Shown here: positions 42,180-52,412 of the stretch, piece by piece
Position numbering within the stretch: the stretch's first letter is position 1
How the letters are laid out: each line of letters starts with the position of its first letter
Assembly (NCBI GenBank): GCA_963691705.1
Contig: OY829542.1
Span: 46,851,002 to 46,915,001 of the forward strand
Direction of reading: 5' to 3'
From: Viola odorata
Lineage: Eukaryota > Streptophyta > Magnoliopsida > Malpighiales > Violaceae
Length of the DNA: 64,000 nt
Made by a program: the position numbers and the translations under genes
The notes under the pieces: generated by a model
What the model saw: the letters and a program-made list of their open reading frames with translations, nothing else
Databases searched by the model: none
Told to the model about the DNA's origin: nothing

Positions 42180-43657
42180 TCTGCTACGCGCGACATTGGT
42201 GCAATCCTTCATCTAGCCGTGACAACAAGAAGATGGTCAAGGAGATTGTTATGGTGGCATTGGAGGTGGCAGCTTTTCCCTTATTCTCTAACCGCTAAAT
42301 TTCCGCTCATCCGCTTCACAAACCGGGCTTCCTCTGCTGCTCGTTCCGAACGCAGAAGTGATACATCCGATGATGGACCCGATGATTGTTCGGCGCTATT
42401 GAAGGAGGATGATTTGAAGGAACTGATGCATTATATTGATGAAAGTGATGGAGCCTCCATGGCAGCTCATGATGGAGCGCTCCACCTCCACCTTAGCTTG
42501 CCAAGCTCGGTATTGTGATCCACCGGTACCCATCTCTTTCAAATCATTTTCGACGTTATTCAGGTGTTCGATCTGATCTTTGAGTTTTTTCACGTTTTTA
42601 GTTCGCGCCGACACAGTACAGAACGAGAATAGTCTTTCATGGCATATCAATTATCACCTGAGGTGGCTCGGGATTTTTTCTGGGACGACGAGTTCAGGAC
42701 CAACTGGGATTAGATGCTCGTACATTTCAGGACTCTGCAAGTGCACCATGAAACTGGTACTATGGTTGTGCATTGGAGAAGAAAGGTAACTAAAACTATA
42801 CACACCATTTGTTCTTCTTAAGCCTGCATGCTTTCTGCCTGATAATGTAAGACGCTGCTGCTACAGTTGTCATTTTTCTGCAGCAACAGGGAATATGTTA
42901 TAGTACGACGCATCTGGGAATCTGAATCGTTTTCACTTCTGCGTAACAAAGGTACATTACCTAGTTAGTTTCATAATGCTTCAAATCGAAACAGGATTAG
43001 TTCGAGTCGAGAAAAAACTCAGAACCATCAATGGTGATGAATCTCAACAGGGAACCACATACCCTGCTCTACCAAGCGATGGTGAGTCAAGGCATGTAAA
43101 TCATTATTATTCAAGCTGGTACATAAGAGCACGTAAGTGAGAAGTTCCCTTAGGTGTTGAATGTTCAATACTCGACTTTGATTCCATAAGTTCTTGAAAG
43201 TTTTGTGGGTCTTTCAGCAGAACCCGCGGCAGGAGATCAGCAGGCAGGGTGTGAAGTGGTTCTGTTTCATCATGAAGACACAAGTGTCCTTAAAGGACTC
43301 GTAAAGATGGGTCTTAGGACTGGAATGTGGCGCCTCATAAGAAGATCGGATATCAGCATACAAGCATACAATAGGTCAAGGGAAAATGGTGCAGCTCCTT
43401 CCAGTTACGCGCTTCTGGCACGCTTAACCACCAAAGTTCCCCCATCAACAATGTTAGTTCCATGTTTAGATGTGAACACTGAGACAAAAGAAAAGCTAAG
43501 TAAAGGGAAAATCCTCAAGTTGCTGGTGCTAGGAGGTCTACTGTTAGCCAGTGGGATCGGTTTCATCAACCATTGGAGACACAACAAGGACGTATCATTG
43601 GCACAGGGAACATGGCCAAGAAATGAGAAGGAGCCAGGGGAAGGATATAGTTCTTAA
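42180..43657 (+). pseudogene. START-domain lipid-binding protein (CP5-like) pseudogene
   Basis: Six or so exon remnants in the right order for the plant CP5-type START family (polyketide cyclase / lipid transport superfamily). They are an N-terminal EDDLKELMHYID; LMMERSTSTLACQARYCDPP; PTQYRTRIVF; then PEVARDFFWDDEFRTNWD, a TAG, MLVHFRTLQ and GTMVVHWRRK (42655-42786). These are followed by NREYVIVRRIWES (42890-42950), YPALPSDGES..YYSSWYIRA (43055-43130) and a long last exon (43217-43657) with CEVVLFHHEDTSV, a GMWRLIRR block and a transmembrane segment (LLVLGGLLLASGIGFI). There are at least two frameshifts and one in-frame TAG. The last exon is still open. Confidence 0.75.
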
Positions 43658-43880
43658 GACAATAAAACACCAACAAACTGAACATGAAAATCTCTAAACT
43701 TTCTACTTGTATTAACTTTAAAGCAGACTATCTCAATACTAAGGATAGAGCATCATCTTGCTCATTCGATGTACCAAAGTCAGGCTAATCAAAGAAATCT
43801 CCAACTCTGAACACATTGATCAAACAAAAACCAACAAAAAAAACCGGAGGTTCCCTGCTTCAGAAATTCTTGAAAAAAAC

Positions 43881-44543
43881 TTAAGCAACAGCATCAATGA
43901 ATGCTTGTCCAGGCTTCCTATGAGCAAGAGGACCATGGCATCCCAAGAGCTTTGCATTCACTCCATCAGGAACAATCCTGTTCACATGCTTCCACCTGAT
44001 ATAATCCTGTTGGTTGAACTTGGTGAAACCCCGCTTGCGGCTCTCTATGATCTTTTGCCGTCCAGGGAATTTGAATTTGGCTCTCCTGAGAGCCTCCTGT
44101 GCATGCTTCCCATTCGATTCCTTGCATCGAACAGACAGCAAGACCTGTCCAATGCTGACTCTCGCGCAAGTCCCTAGAGGCTTCCCAAAGGCACCTCTCA
44201 TACCAGTCTGAAGCCTATCAGCTCCGGCACAAGAAATCATCTTGTTGATACGCAGGACATGGAAAGGATGGACTTTAAGCCGTAGATGGAAAGCATCTTT
44301 CCCAGCAGACTTTGTCATGTACTTGTTGCACGCAATGCACGCAGCTTCCCATGCCTCACTTGAAACGTTTTCCTTCTCCCAAGAAACAAGATGAACACAG
44401 TACGGGAATTCATCAACCCCTTTCTTCTTCATGCCCACATCATATATCCTGATCTTGGGATCGGGAACACCTCTGCAGTACCTCGGCTTAGGGTAGGGCT
44501 TGTTTTTTATCTGTCAGTAGCAACGTGCAGGCCTTCGACTCAT
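43881..44543 (-). CDS. RPL10: 60S ribosomal protein L10 (uL16) gene with a premature stop at codon 10
   Basis: Minus strand, ATG 44543-44541, 221 codons including the terminal stop, the usual plant length. The protein aligns throughout to RPL10/[96 protein letters not shown]. It is a large-subunit component at the tRNA corridor. Codon 10, invariably Arg in the family, reads TGA (44516-44514), a CGA to TGA change. The rest has no stop. A 5'-UTR intron (45277-44553) and ribosomal-protein-type promoter motifs are retained, so it is not a processed copy. Unless restarted downstream, no full L10 is made. Confidence 0.85.
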
Positions 44544-44552
44544 AATCCCTCC

Positions 44553-45277
44553 CTGTGAGCAATCAGCACAAAAGAAAGCATCAGAAAGACAATAGGTGAC
44601 AGCAAGACCAAATCAACATAAGGAAATATTTTTCAACACTCATTCATTCAGACAAGGCTGAGACTTTATTATGTTTGGTGTTTAAACACTGGGAGCAAAA
44701 GGCAGAAAAAAACCCATAATTCCAGTGCTTTTTCTTACAAATAAAATGCCAATAAAAACTTCAATTACAAAAGGAAATTGAAGAATCCAACCAACGAGAT
44801 CTTCTCCTTAACAGGGTTCCAACACAATGGATCCCAACTATGACAAACTCAATCAAGTCTCAAGAACAAGACACTATAAATTGAAAATTTAACCATTTTA
44901 ACAAAATCCTAAACCAATTGCAGTTCCAAATTATCCATAACTAAGGATTTCAAAAAAATGCTAAGAAACAGACGCTCCCTCAGAAATAAACCAGGTTTCA
45001 ACATGTATGATTAAGACAAGGCTGAAACTATTAACCGTTGAAGATCATCATGGGGAGCTTTCTGTTAGAATAAAATCAAACAATGAGTTAAAAGATTCGC
45101 ACTTTTTTTTACCCAGACTAGTCATTTATACAGTGCAAAATGCAAACTGCAAACAAACTCTACTGTATTACTGTATGTATCTCAAAATGTAGGAAAATAC
45201 TTTATAAGTTTCGTAGAAATTACAGAGGCAATGGAAATAAAGATGAGAGTTGCAATTGTGTGAAAAGAAAAGGGCAC
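44553..45277 (-). other. 5'-UTR intron of the RPL10 gene
   Basis: Donor GGCAG|GTGCCC at 45277; acceptor GCTCACAG ending at 44553, 9 bases before the ATG. Leader introns are common in plant ribosomal protein genes. The small ORF on the other strand (45007-45192) is not believed. Confidence 0.6.
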
Positions 45278-45359
45278 CTGCCTTGATTCCGTCCGAAGTC
45301 AATCAGCAGGTTGGTCGAGGTGGTAGGGAAGAAGAAGCAAAGACTGGTTCTTTTAAAGC

Positions 45360-45436
45360 CAATGCAAAAACCCTAGTCTCGTTTTTTTTTGTCTGTTAAA
45401 GTTTGTATGTTGGGCTGGACCCTTTAATGGGCCGCA
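45360..45436 (-). promoter_or_regulatory. RPL10 promoter: site II and telo-box motifs
   Basis: GGCCCA (site II, minus strand 45434-45429) and an AAACCCTAG telo-box (+ strand 45368-45376) lie just upstream of the leader exon. This pair is typical of plant ribosomal protein genes. Confidence 0.55.
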
Positions 45437-45439
45437 GTG

Positions 45440-45743
45440 AAACTTGAATCATTAAAATGGGCTTTCGCTAGATTTTTTTAACAAAAAAATAATAATAATT
45501 ACATTTGGATTTTTTTTTCCATTTTATTACATAAAATCAATTTTTATTTTATTTCTAACTGTCTAACAATTTTTTGTGTGCACTATCTACGTGTAACCAG
45601 AAGTCACGAGTAGTGCATAACTTTTCGATAATTTTATTATTGATGACTTTTTTACACTAGCGATTAGAAAATCAAATATTTTTGTAAATAAAAATAAAAA
45701 TAAAAATAAAAAATAAAAAATAAAAGCAAGAAATCCCAATTTA
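45440..45743. other. AT-rich intergenic region
   Basis: No gene seen. A run of 'aaataaaaataaaaataaa' low-complexity repeat lies at 45683-45725. Confidence 0.7.
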
Positions 45744-48700
45744 AATTTTGGTGGAAAAAGCATTCATGGTTGCTTGTATTTCTTCTAAGGTTCTGCCCTT
45801 AGTCTCTGGTACCAGCTTTGCCACAAATATAATGGTTGTTAGCCCACATATTTGTTCCTGTGGAAAAAAAACACATTGCAAATTAGACATAAATATACAT
45901 TTCTAAATATAATTTTTTTTTTTAAGAAAAAGAAAACTTAGAGATAAACCATTAGGAGACCAATAAGCTTCATAGCTAAGATAATACTTCCTATAAAGTA
46001 GGGAGCGTAAAATTTAAACTCGGGTCTGTTTGTCCGCATTCCTATCTGATTTACGTAAAGAAAAAAACATTGCAGAAAAGAGAGAAAAGTACCTGGTCAA
46101 CTCCAACTCATTAGAAAGTTAAAACTGTAGGAGATGATCCAGGAACCTAACCAGCTCGCCAATGTCACAAGACTAGCAGCAGATCCTTTCATATTTATAG
46201 GAAATACCTAATAATTCAAAAATGAAGTTTCAAGATCGTCTGATGAACCAATGGGCAAGGTCTTGAACCAAGTTTCCTTGTCTGCAATCTTATCTATGTC
46301 AAAGAGAGATTACCGGGTGAGGTTAACCTACCTCGGACATTATAACCCATGGAATTCCTCCCATCCCTAGTGAAAATGAACCTGTAAATGTCTGGATGAA
46401 GATATAAGAAAAATGTCAGCACAAAACCAATCTGCAAACCCTTTTTTGTTTCTTTTTAGGTATTTTACCAGAACTCCAAAAAGTGCTAAAAAGGGTGAGA
46501 CATCTGCCCATTTATCAAGATCCTGCAAATAACAAGAGTTGCACTTTTCAGGAAGTCTAGAACTCGGTTTTTCTTAACAACAAACGAGTAGATTTCTGAT
46601 CGAGAACCTGTAACAGAAATGAGATTGCTGCAAGAAGGCAACCCAAGCATGTTCCAGCTGCAGAAACCTGTAAGCATGTGAGTAGACTTCAGGATTCTAG
46701 TACTAGCTCTTCGATTATAGTGACATTATAGACTCGAAACAATTCGAGAGGCCTTCTTAGACTTACCATCAGAAGTGGCTGTCGTCCAGATACGTCCATC
46801 AAGACTACTCCCAATGCAGTCATTGGAATCTGCAGAAAAAATTAATCGCCGTGTCCAACATTGTGTCTCGGAATGGTATAACGCAGCGGAATCTAGTGCT
46901 TTCTACTACTAACCTGAACAACAACCATAGAAATAGTCCCAATGCTACCGGAGAAACCTGTCATGTAACAACCGGTTCTTATTTTTCGCTTCCTTACTTA
47001 TTTTTTCCATTTTGGGGACTACTAATCGAGTCTGCATGTACCTGCTGATATGAATATGGAAGTTGCATAAAATGCAATGGCATTGACCCCTCCAAGCTGT
47101 TGCAGCACCATCAAGCCAACTCCAACCTAAATAAATTTCAACTAAACAGAGTTTATTCCTACTAAACCATAGTAATGAAAGGAGAATTTGAACACGAAAA
47201 TGGCATGATTGGATTAACTTTGAGAAGCTTACAATGAGCGAATCCGCGTATTTCCACTGGAATAATTCAAACACACTACCTCCAGAAAGCATTTGAAGGG
47301 TTTGTGTATACTCCTATAAACAATAAAAAAGCTATCACAGTTATTTTTCTCTGAAATGAGAACCAAAATTTAAGTTGAAACGAGAAGATTACGCTCTCTC
47401 ACTCATCCAAGATAAAACCTTACTCTAATTTCAGCTGCTTCACCAGAAATATCAGCACTCTTCCCTCTGAGGTGCTTCAGAGCAGCTTCGGATTCTATTC
47501 CTCGGTCAACCAAATATAATTCAGCATTTGCAGAATAACCTATTCAATTGAACAGCACAGTATCAGATGGAAATCTTACCGATAAGAGCCAGAATTCGCC
47601 AGGACAGAAAAGCTCCAATGAGATATGTCAATGACACACCACAACATATCATCAACTGCAGAATCAGTAAGTGCATTAGCTAAAGGAAACACATAATATA
47701 TGATACACACCGCTAAATGATGCTTTGGCATTAATTACCTGATGCACTGTCGTAAATCCTCCTCAAAGATTCTTGGGAGTGATTTCAGCTATGTATATGG
47801 GTACCTTTTGGTTAATATGTATACAAATGCATCAGTGCTCCTACATCACTACATGAATGATTAATCAAATACGAAGAGCGATGCACTCTAATCATTACCA
47901 CATAGGAAAGAAGGCCCATTCCATAACCTACAGACACTCTTCCAACGTCAAGCCACCAAGCAACCTTTCAACATACACTGAAGTTTCAACATTTTTTTAT
48001 GTAATACAAGAAAAATGAAATCTACTTAGGACTTAACATGTCATTCTAACCTTACCTTCGCAAACGCAATTGCAAGCCGACCCACGATGCAAAATATTTC
48101 TGCAAAACCCATTGTCTGAACCGCCATAACCAAAACGATACAGAATCGAAGAGTCAAAAAAAAGAGTATAGTTTTCCGTGTATGGCTAGTAATGATTGCA
48201 GGGGGGGCTGGAAAGAAAGAAGAGAAGGAAAGACTTACACCCCTTCTACCAATATAATCTGCTATCTTTCCACTCGTTATAGCACCTATCATTGCTCCAA
48301 TTGTTAGTATCGAACCGAAAACTGAGTACTGCATAGGAAAAAGGTCCATTGAGAAGGAAATCCAAAAGAAGATGCAAGGAATTCTTCTAAGTTGTTACGG
48401 TTCGATATCCGATGCACAAGTCCACACTTTTATGAATGCTTACCTCTGCCGAAGACAGATTAAGGTTGTCCATGATTCCAGACTGAGTAGGTGATGAAAA
48501 TCCTATCTGCCCGTCATCAGTGCCCAAACCAGAATGCAGACAGAAATGTTATAATTACTTGCTGTGATGATAATACTAAGTAAGTAGATCCAAAACAACC
48601 TTAAAACCAACTTACAGCTGTCCCAAAAACATAGGAACCAGACACAGCAACGAGGGTGCTTATGACCACTGCAGCAGTTGCCGATGACCCTTCTTCTTCA

Positions 48701-48786
48701 ATCACCTCTCCCTCCATTCTTCTTACAAGAAGAGGGTCTGCTGTTTCTCCTCCTTCAACTTCTTGTATTCTGCTTTCCCTGTCCAT
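45744..48786 (-). pseudogene. ERD6-like sugar transporter gene with in-frame stops
   Basis: About 16 exons of a 12-helix sugar:H+ symporter of the plant ERD6-like (vacuolar/plastid monosaccharide) group, starting at ATG 48786. Recognisable exons are [56 protein letters not shown] with [26 protein letters not shown]; and VPIYIAEITPKNL-stop-GGFTTVHQ (47815-47750). They continue with [71 protein letters not shown]; and [20 protein letters not shown]. The final exon is [22 protein letters not shown] (45857-45744). A TGA replaces the invariant Arg of PKNLRGG, a TGA follows SFNFLMSWS near 46108, and the PESPRWL exon is not recognisable. Splice sites are otherwise good, so decay is recent. Confidence 0.8.
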
Positions 48787-48849
48787 TTCTTGACTTTTTT
48801 GAAAGAGGAAAGCAAACAGTGAGCAAGAGATCGACTGAGAGGGATTCAT

Positions 48850-49200
48850 ATACTTTAATGAAATGATTGGTTTAGGACCTGCTTTGTCTGTTCTTTTCTT
48901 GTTGTCTGTAGTAAAGACAGAATCTTTTGCCTCCGCCCATTCCTAATCTTATTATCACGTGTTTGTTCATAATATTCATGTGTTTTTTTAACCCTTTTTT
49001 TTATTCTTCTTAATGAAATGATTTATCATTAATAATAGCCTCAGAAACAGCAGGATTTTATCAATATTTTGCATGATTACTGTTCTTAATTAAGTAGTGT
49101 ATAGAAATAATCATAAAAATCACAACGAAAATCATAAACCCCTTTTCAAAAAAAAAGAAAAAACGAAAATCATAGACAGCATATAAACAAGTCAATAGCC
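48850..49200. other. intergenic region between the sugar transporter and eRF1
   Basis: Nothing coding. AT-rich; it contains the divergent upstream region of the sugar transporter gene and, to the right, the 3' end of the eRF1 transcript. Confidence 0.6.
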
Positions 49201-49434
49201 CTTATTTAAAATAGTATCAAATCCCAATTGAAGGTCTCAGGAGTCAGGACACAGACACAAGGTCTGGTGCACGTGCTATAAATATAAAAACTGCAAGAAT
49301 GAGCTAGAAACCATAGTACAAGGATAGAGCTTGTTTGAAGTGCACAAGCATAGAGACACAAGTCATTCAAAACCCACAGGAGTTTGCAAGATATGGATGC
49401 AAACATATGCAGAACTAAATCTGGTTTTGCCAAA

Positions 49435-49825
49435 CTAGTTGGCCGCCAGTAACATCAGGCTCCTGCCTGATCTTGGGGTGCTACTGGCACGTCCTTCTTC
49501 CACATAAGATGCAGCAGCTACTCCACCACAGAAACCAAGAATCATTCCACATTTGGCTTGTCCGTGAGCAGCAATACGGCAATCTCCTTCGGAAACTGTA
49601 GACAACCATAAAAAGTTGGAAATAAGTGATCGATATACTATACTGTTAGTCAAATTAAAAAGGAGGGCGGGGGGATGGCATTCCATGAGTTTCGGGCATC
49701 AAACCTTGATTGAAACTTTTTAGAGTACCGAGCAGCTGCGAGCGCGACGTGCCACCGCGCGCCAGAGCAGGCTTTCCCACCCCATTTTCCTGCACCGGCG
49801 GTGGGGCAAAGTTGGCTGATTGCTA
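49435..49825 (-). promoter_or_regulatory. eRF1 readthrough cassette: leaky stop, in-frame extension and 3'-UTR intron
   Basis: The eRF1 stop is TAG followed by CAATCA, which fits the CARYYA readthrough context known from tobacco mosaic virus. The frame stays open from 49822 to 49705. A 109-bp intron (49704-49596, CAAG|GTTTGA ... CTACAG|TTTCC) joins in phase, and the frame runs on to TAG 49437-49435. The added tail would be 92 residues (QSANFAPPPV... to ...SLMLLAAN). The exon junction lies 118 nt after the normal stop, enough to trigger nonsense-mediated decay. Plant eRF1 mRNAs are known to be self-regulated by readthrough versus decay; this is that layout seen in the sequence. Confidence 0.8.
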
Positions 49826-51136
49826 TTCAGAATCGTCGTAGACTTCACCATCATCAGAAAGCTCATCAAATGACCTCATATCAAGCTGGTAACGTAGGAT
49901 ACCGCCAATGCCACCGAATCCCCTGCAAAACTGAGATCCTTCTTGAGATTTATTGGTCACAAACTCAAGGGAGCAACCAAACCTCTTGTACTCATTAGCA
50001 AACCACTCAAGCAAGGGCAACTTTTCCTGAACCTCCAATTCAGCTGAGGTTTCTGGATCCCTGAAGTTCTTCTGGTCATTTTCCTGCTCCTTGTTCAGAT
50101 GTTTTATAACAATCTCACTAGTCGTAGCATTTTTCAATGTGAGCCTATTCATGTCAATATTTTCCCACACAATAAGAATCTCCACAGCACCCATCTCCAA
50201 TGCTTTTAATGTGTCATCCACACCAAAAACATACTTTCCGGTATCCTGGCTAATTTCTTCAAAATACTTGCCAATCAAGCGCTTCTCTTGTATAAATTTC
50301 ACATTGGACAGAATTTCTGATGACAACTCAATAGCCTGATTGAAACCATTCTCACCACCATATGAGACATCAACCACATTCAAAATCTTTGCCTGGAGTC
50401 GAGGATCAAACATATCAGACTGACTCAGCTCTGTCTTGAAGTCAGCAGACCCAGCAAGAATTAATCCAGAAACATTAGGCTGACTGGTGGCGGGATTAAT
50501 AAAAAATTGTGTGGCAAGCTCTGCCGTCTTCCTAACATAGTTATGACGCTTCTCCATCCGAAGTCGAGCAAATCGAAGAGCAGACTGCCCTCCTCTGCCA
50601 TGTTTCTTTGGCAAATCAACAGAAAACTTATGTAGAACCTCTCGGGTGTTGCCACTTAGTGTTCCAAAGAGGGTTCCATTACCATCCATGACAATGAAAC
50701 CAAACTTGTCATCAGATTCCAAGAGTTCATTCAGAGCTTCAGTGTGAAACTTGTTGTCACAGAGGTAAAGAGACGCATTTATGGGCCTGAAAGGCTCAAA
50801 GTCAATGGTCACCTTCTTTTCCTTCCCATCATCAGTGATGATTGTCCCAGTGTAAAGCACAAGCCCGTTAGGAGGGACCTTGTTGTACAGCTTGAGCCTC
50901 TGCTGAGCAGAGGTGATTGCACCCAACACGGATTGTCGATTGACCCTACTCTTAATGTTGGAAGCAGTGCCAAACTCATCTCCAAGCATCTTAGTGACAC
51001 GAGAAACCTGATCACGAGGAGGCATGATGAGAGAAATCATGCTAGTACCATTCCCTCGAGCCGCTTCCAGTGCCTTGATAAGCTTTTTGATCTTCCATAT
51101 CTCAATGTTTTTATCGGTCTCGTGACTGTCTGACAT
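49823..51136 (-). CDS. eRF1: eukaryotic peptide chain release factor subunit 1 (eRF1)
   Basis: 437 residues, intronless coding sequence from ATG 51136-51134 to TAG 49825-49823. It recognises all three stop codons in the ribosomal A site and triggers peptide release with eRF3. The key motifs are intact: NIKS (residues 60-63) and YLCDNKF (124-130) for stop decoding, GGQ (182-184) for hydrolysis, and the eRF3-binding C-terminal domain ending in an acidic [14 protein letters not shown] tail. A leader intron is likely (donor near 51658, pyrimidine-rich leader exon 51659-51800). The termination codon context and the downstream frame are unusual (see next entry). Intact and probably the functional gene. 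Confidence 0.96.
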   Translation of the reverse strand: MSDSHETDKNIEIWKIKKLIKALEAARGNGTSMISLIMPPRDQVSRVTKMLGDEFGTASNIKSRVNRQSVLGAITSAQQRLKLYNKVPPNGLVLYTGTIITDDGKEKKVTIDFEPFRPINASLYLCDNKFHTEALNELLESDDKFGFIVMDGNGTLFGTLSGNTREVLHKFSVDLPKKHGRGGQSALRFARLRMEKRHNYVRKTAELATQFFINPATSQPNVSGLILAGSADFKTELSQSDMFDPRLQAKILNVVDVSYGGENGFNQAIELSSEILSNVKFIQEKRLIGKYFEEISQDTGKYVFGVDDTLKALEMGAVEILIVWENIDMNRLTLKNATTSEIVIKHLNKEQENDQKNFRDPETSAELEVQEKLPLLEWFANEYKRFGCSLEFVTNKSQEGSQFCRGFGGIGGILRYQLDMRSFDELSDDGEVYDDSE

Positions 51137-51830
51137 TCTGTAGTCCTTTAAACCTTGTAACGAACTAGTTTTGCCGGCAAAGAGGGGAACCCAAAATAAA
51201 TCAACGATGAACCTTCCAAAATCCAAATTATGGAAAACAAACACAATACAAAAAGCAATGCACTGCATACAAGATTGCACAATACAATCAAAAGGTCCAA
51301 CACTAGATGTTACAAACACAGCAATCAATCAAACAGACAAGTGACCCAGATCTCAAAACATTGAATTGGGCTGCAAAGATCATAGCTATATTTCATGAAA
51401 CATAGTAAAACACTAACCAGCTATAAAACATTACCAGATTAAAATCAAATCAATAAACCAAAAAGCTCCAATCCCGAAAACGAATACAGTGAACAGTCAG
51501 CACAAAATAAACATCATAAAAGAGAAAAAAACAATAACAATTAAATAAAAAAAGAGCGATTATAATAAACAACACAATCGGCATCTTTGTTAACCCTATC
51601 AGATATATTATTTTATAATAACTTATAAAACTTTAAGCAGAAAAAAGGGAGGAACCTGGTAGTTGCGGAGACGACGCGGCGGATTGCTTGTCTCCGGTAA
51701 GAGGGAATTTGCGAGAGAAGAAGATGGGATTGGGCTCCGATGAATTTCGGTGATAAAGAGAAGACGCAAATACCACAAATTCGTGGCTTTTATATACCTT
51801 CAACTTTTCAACCCTACACCCCAAAAAAAC
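51137..51830 (-). other. eRF1 leader region with putative 5'-UTR intron
   Basis: The minus strand has a leader exon around 51800-51659 ending CAACTACCAG|GTTCCTCC; the acceptor is close to the ATG (the sequence before it is ...GTTACAAG|GTTTAAAGGACTACAGA, not certain). The AT-rich stretch between fits an intron. Confidence 0.5.
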
Positions 51831-52412
51831 GCTAGCCCATCACCTTAACCATGGTTAACGTTACTTGACCAGATTACCTGACTCTTAACAAAATTCTCTC
51901 CGCGTGTTCCCTCCTTTTTCGTGCGTGCGCTACCAATTGGGCCGAAATATGAGTGTCGATTTTGGACCCGATATATTTGGGATAGTTTCTTCGTTTCGCC
52001 CGGATTCAAAATTGGTTCGTTTTTTCTACAACATACGATTGGAATCCTAACGTTTAGGAGACTATAACCATTTAAATTTTAAATTTTCAAAGTGAAGTGT
52101 TAAAGTAAAAGATGTTAAAAACTATTAAAAATTAAAATTTAATAAAGTTCTTCATTTAGCTCCCGTATTTTTAGAACTTATAAAATATTACCCTGATAAA
52201 TTTTTAATAATTACAATTTTAACTTTTTTAAAAATAAAAAAATCTAAAATAAATACTAAAAGCTTAACGTGAAGAAAAAATGTAACAAATATTATAGAGT
52301 TTACCTTTTTTAGGATGTGTCTCTCCTTGTGAGATTAAGTATAAGTTAAAAGTTATTTTTATTTATTTATTTATTTTTGAACAAATAAAAGTTGTTCTTA
52401 TAGTTTGGTTAT
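51831..52412. other. AT-rich intergenic region
   Basis: No gene or clear repeat seen between the eRF1 upstream region and the solo LTR. Confidence 0.6.

Noticed and set aside
51633..51824. Small minus-strand ORF in the eRF1 leader
   Set aside because: It overlaps the leader exon and splice donor; no domain and no sign of selection can be judged from one copy.
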